This document shows positions 6,664 through 7,609 of a stretch of DNA of 7,609 nucleotides, one piece after another. Below the pieces are notes generated by a model. That model was given only the letters and a program-made list of their open reading frames with translations. It did no database searches and was not told the origin of the DNA. Location of the stretch: assembly GCA_003487005.1 (NCBI GenBank), contig DNFG01000308.1, positions 1 through 7,609 of the forward strand, read 5' to 3'. The position numbers and the translations under genes are program-made. Numbering within the stretch: the stretch's first letter is position 1; the number at the start of each line of letters is the position of its first letter. This DNA comes from Bryobacterales bacterium. Its GTDB lineage: Bacteria; Acidobacteriota; Terriglobia; Bryobacterales; Bryobacteraceae.

Positions 6664-6713
6664 AACCGCGGACCAATGCCGCAGACCCAAAAATGCCTTT
6701 GTTTTCAATAACC

Positions 6714-7609
6714 ATGAAGCTCCACCCCTCTGCCGCCTGTGTCACTGTGACACAGCCCCGCCCCACCTTCGCCCTCCTCCTGGGCCTCTTTGCCCTGCTC
6801 GCCGCACCAACCCCCGCTACCCCCCAGGCTTCACCCCCTCCCGACGAGGACTTTATCGTCTACTCCGACTCCCCACGCCTCCTCCTCAACTCCCGCCGCC
6901 TTCGCCTCATGCAGCGCGAACGTGAACGCGAGTCCATGCGCTGGCTCCAGTTCGAAGCCCTCATGAACGGTAATGCCGTCATGCCCGAACCCGGCTTCGC
7001 CCGCGCCCTGTTCGGTATCATCACCGCACGCCGCGAACCCTGCAAATCCGCCGCCGCCTGGGCCGCCTCCGACGCCGCCAACCCAAACACCCCCGCCCAC
7101 GCCCGCCAGATCGCCCTCGTCTATGACTGGTGCCTCGACTCCCTCGACGGTGCCGACGCTAACGCCCTCACCCGCCGCCTCCAGACCATCCTGTCCCAAC
7201 GCCCCGCCGCCCCGGCCCACGTCCGCTCCGTCGTCTTCGCCGCCATCGCCCTCGCCGACATCGAACCCAAAGCCTCCCAGGACACCCTCCGCTGGGCCGC
7301 CAACTCCTGGTGGCGCGCCTCCATCCTCCCCGCTCTCGCCCGCGGCGAGTTCCCCTTCGCCTCCCGCGCCGACCTCTTCGCCATGGTCGAGTTCCTCCAC
7401 GCTTTCCGTGACAATCTCCGCATCGACCTCCGCGAGGGCGCCGAAAAGTGGTTCGAGGAACTCCCCCCCCGCCTCCTCCTCAACTATTACCCCCTCCCCT
7501 GGCCCGCCGCCGAAAACGAATTCCGCATCCCCGCCTTCGATGGCAACTCCGAACCCGACCTCCGCGAAGCCGCCCTCGCCCGCGCCGCCGAACTCGCCCT
7601 CGTCGCCTT
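6714..7609 (+). CDS. Secreted toroid-type polysaccharide lyase-like protein, N-terminal part
   Basis: The frame is open from ATG 6714 to the right edge (298 codons); the C-terminus is missing. A signal peptide is visible at about residues 18-36 (TFALLLGLFALLAAPTPA), preceded by an unusually long N-region. The mature part is helical and Arg/Glu/Trp-rich. The segment SPRLLLNSRRLRLMQRERER (53-72) resembles the 'RLL..ERL..L' opening of heparinase II/III and alginate-lyase (alpha/alpha)-toroid proteins. ARQIALVYDWCLDSL (130-144) resembles their 'ALAYDW.YD' helix. NYYPLPWPAAENEF (257-270) may lead toward the active-site cleft. Catalytic residues of these lyases lie later and cannot be checked. No Shine-Dalgarno precedes ATG 6714; GTG at 6747 (residue 12) is an alternative start and lies within a 19-bp palindrome. 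Of about 54 Ala codons, roughly 47 are GCC and none GCG. Coding is certain; the family call is tentative. Confidence 0.6.
   Translation, partial: MKLHPSAACVTVTQPRPTFALLLGLFALLAAPTPATPQASPPPDEDFIVYSDSPRLLLNSRRLRLMQRERERESMRWLQFEALMNGNAVMPEPGFARALFGIITARREPCKSAAAWAASDAANPNTPAHARQIALVYDWCLDSLDGADANALTRRLQTILSQRPAAPAHVRSVVFAAIALADIEPKASQDTLRWAANSWWRASILPALARGEFPFASRADLFAMVEFLHAFRDNLRIDLREGAEKWFEELPPRLLLNYYPLPWPAAENEFRIPAFDGNSEPDLREAALARAAELALVA
6737..6755. promoter_or_regulatory. Perfect 19-bp palindrome, possible operator
   Basis: CTGTGTCACTGTGACACAG has 9-bp arms (6737-6745 and 6747-6755) around a single central T. Its size and symmetry are typical of a dimeric repressor site. It lies at codons 8-14 of the predicted secreted protein, so it could be an intragenic operator. 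Alternatively it may show that the true start is downstream. Confidence 0.4.

Larger units (their letters stand above)
6182..6713. other. Gene-free stretch of 532 bp with structured elements
   Basis: No convincing protein gene is seen. The largest open frames (6217-6711 plus and 6376-6708 minus) lack a ribosome site, a recognisable domain and the strong GC3 pattern of the neighbours. Base composition is visibly less GC-rich from about 6310 on. The stretch contains a long hairpin (6224-6285) and a rod-like RNA candidate on the minus strand (6494-6649). A smaller inverted repeat, TGGTGAA / TTCACCA, lies at 6356-6362 and 6382-6388 with a 19-nt loop. An 11-bp direct repeat GGCCCGCCCGG occurs at 6189-6199 and 6282-6292. 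Outside these I see nothing in 6301-6480. Confidence 0.6.

Noticed and set aside
6376..6708. 110-codon open frame on the minus strand, considered as a transposase relic
   Set aside because: No transposase motif, no terminal inverted repeats or target duplication. It is better explained by the structured RNA.
6217..6711. 164-codon open frame on the plus strand
   Set aside because: No ribosome site, mixed codon use, no recognisable domain. It runs through the hairpin and the RNA candidate.

Overview
The window is GC-rich and densely coding, with long divergent genes, several secreted enzymes and a small DUF4332 protein. The mix suggests a free-living soil bacterium, most like Acidobacteriota (Bryobacterales/Solibacter type). 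This is inferred from gene style and composition; there is no rRNA or other marker to prove it. Third codon positions are almost all G or C. Minus-strand genes favour G-ending codons and plus-strand genes favour C-ending codons, so the + strand is C-rich throughout.

Layout. (1) 1-3187, minus strand: an exported protein of about 997 aa with two tandem FAD/NAD(P)-type modules and a HEAT-like C-terminus. It is followed after 3 nt by a second exported protein that runs off the left edge; the pair looks like a translationally coupled operon. (2) 3188-3290: divergent intergenic region with a good sigma70-type promoter firing right, placed so that the DUF4332 message is probably leaderless. (3) 3291-3698, plus: DUF4332 double helix-hairpin-helix protein, followed by a short coding-like stretch with no start codon. 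(4) 3773-5827, minus: exported prolyl oligopeptidase (S9A) with an intact catalytic triad, convergent with the DUF4332 gene. (5) 5888-6181, plus: 97-aa protein with a possible Cys/His zinc site, divergent from the peptidase. (6) 6182-6713: 532 bp without a convincing protein gene. It holds a 20-bp hairpin with a 21-nt loop and, on the minus strand, a rod-like structure of about 150 nt. That structure has an extended -10 upstream, a G-U pair favouring the minus strand and a T7 tract at the 3' end. It is a good candidate for a 6S-like small RNA. (7) 6714-7609, plus: N-terminal part of a secreted alpha-helical protein resembling the toroid domain of heparinase II/III or alginate-lyase-type polysaccharide lyases. 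A perfect 19-bp palindrome lies inside its first codons.

Functionally the region looks like exported degradation: a redox protein with an unknown partner, an endopeptidase for short peptides, and a possible polysaccharide lyase. Two small proteins of unknown function are also present. No mobile element, CRISPR array, tRNA or rRNA was recognised. The least explained part is the 6182-6755 noncoding and palindrome-rich stretch.
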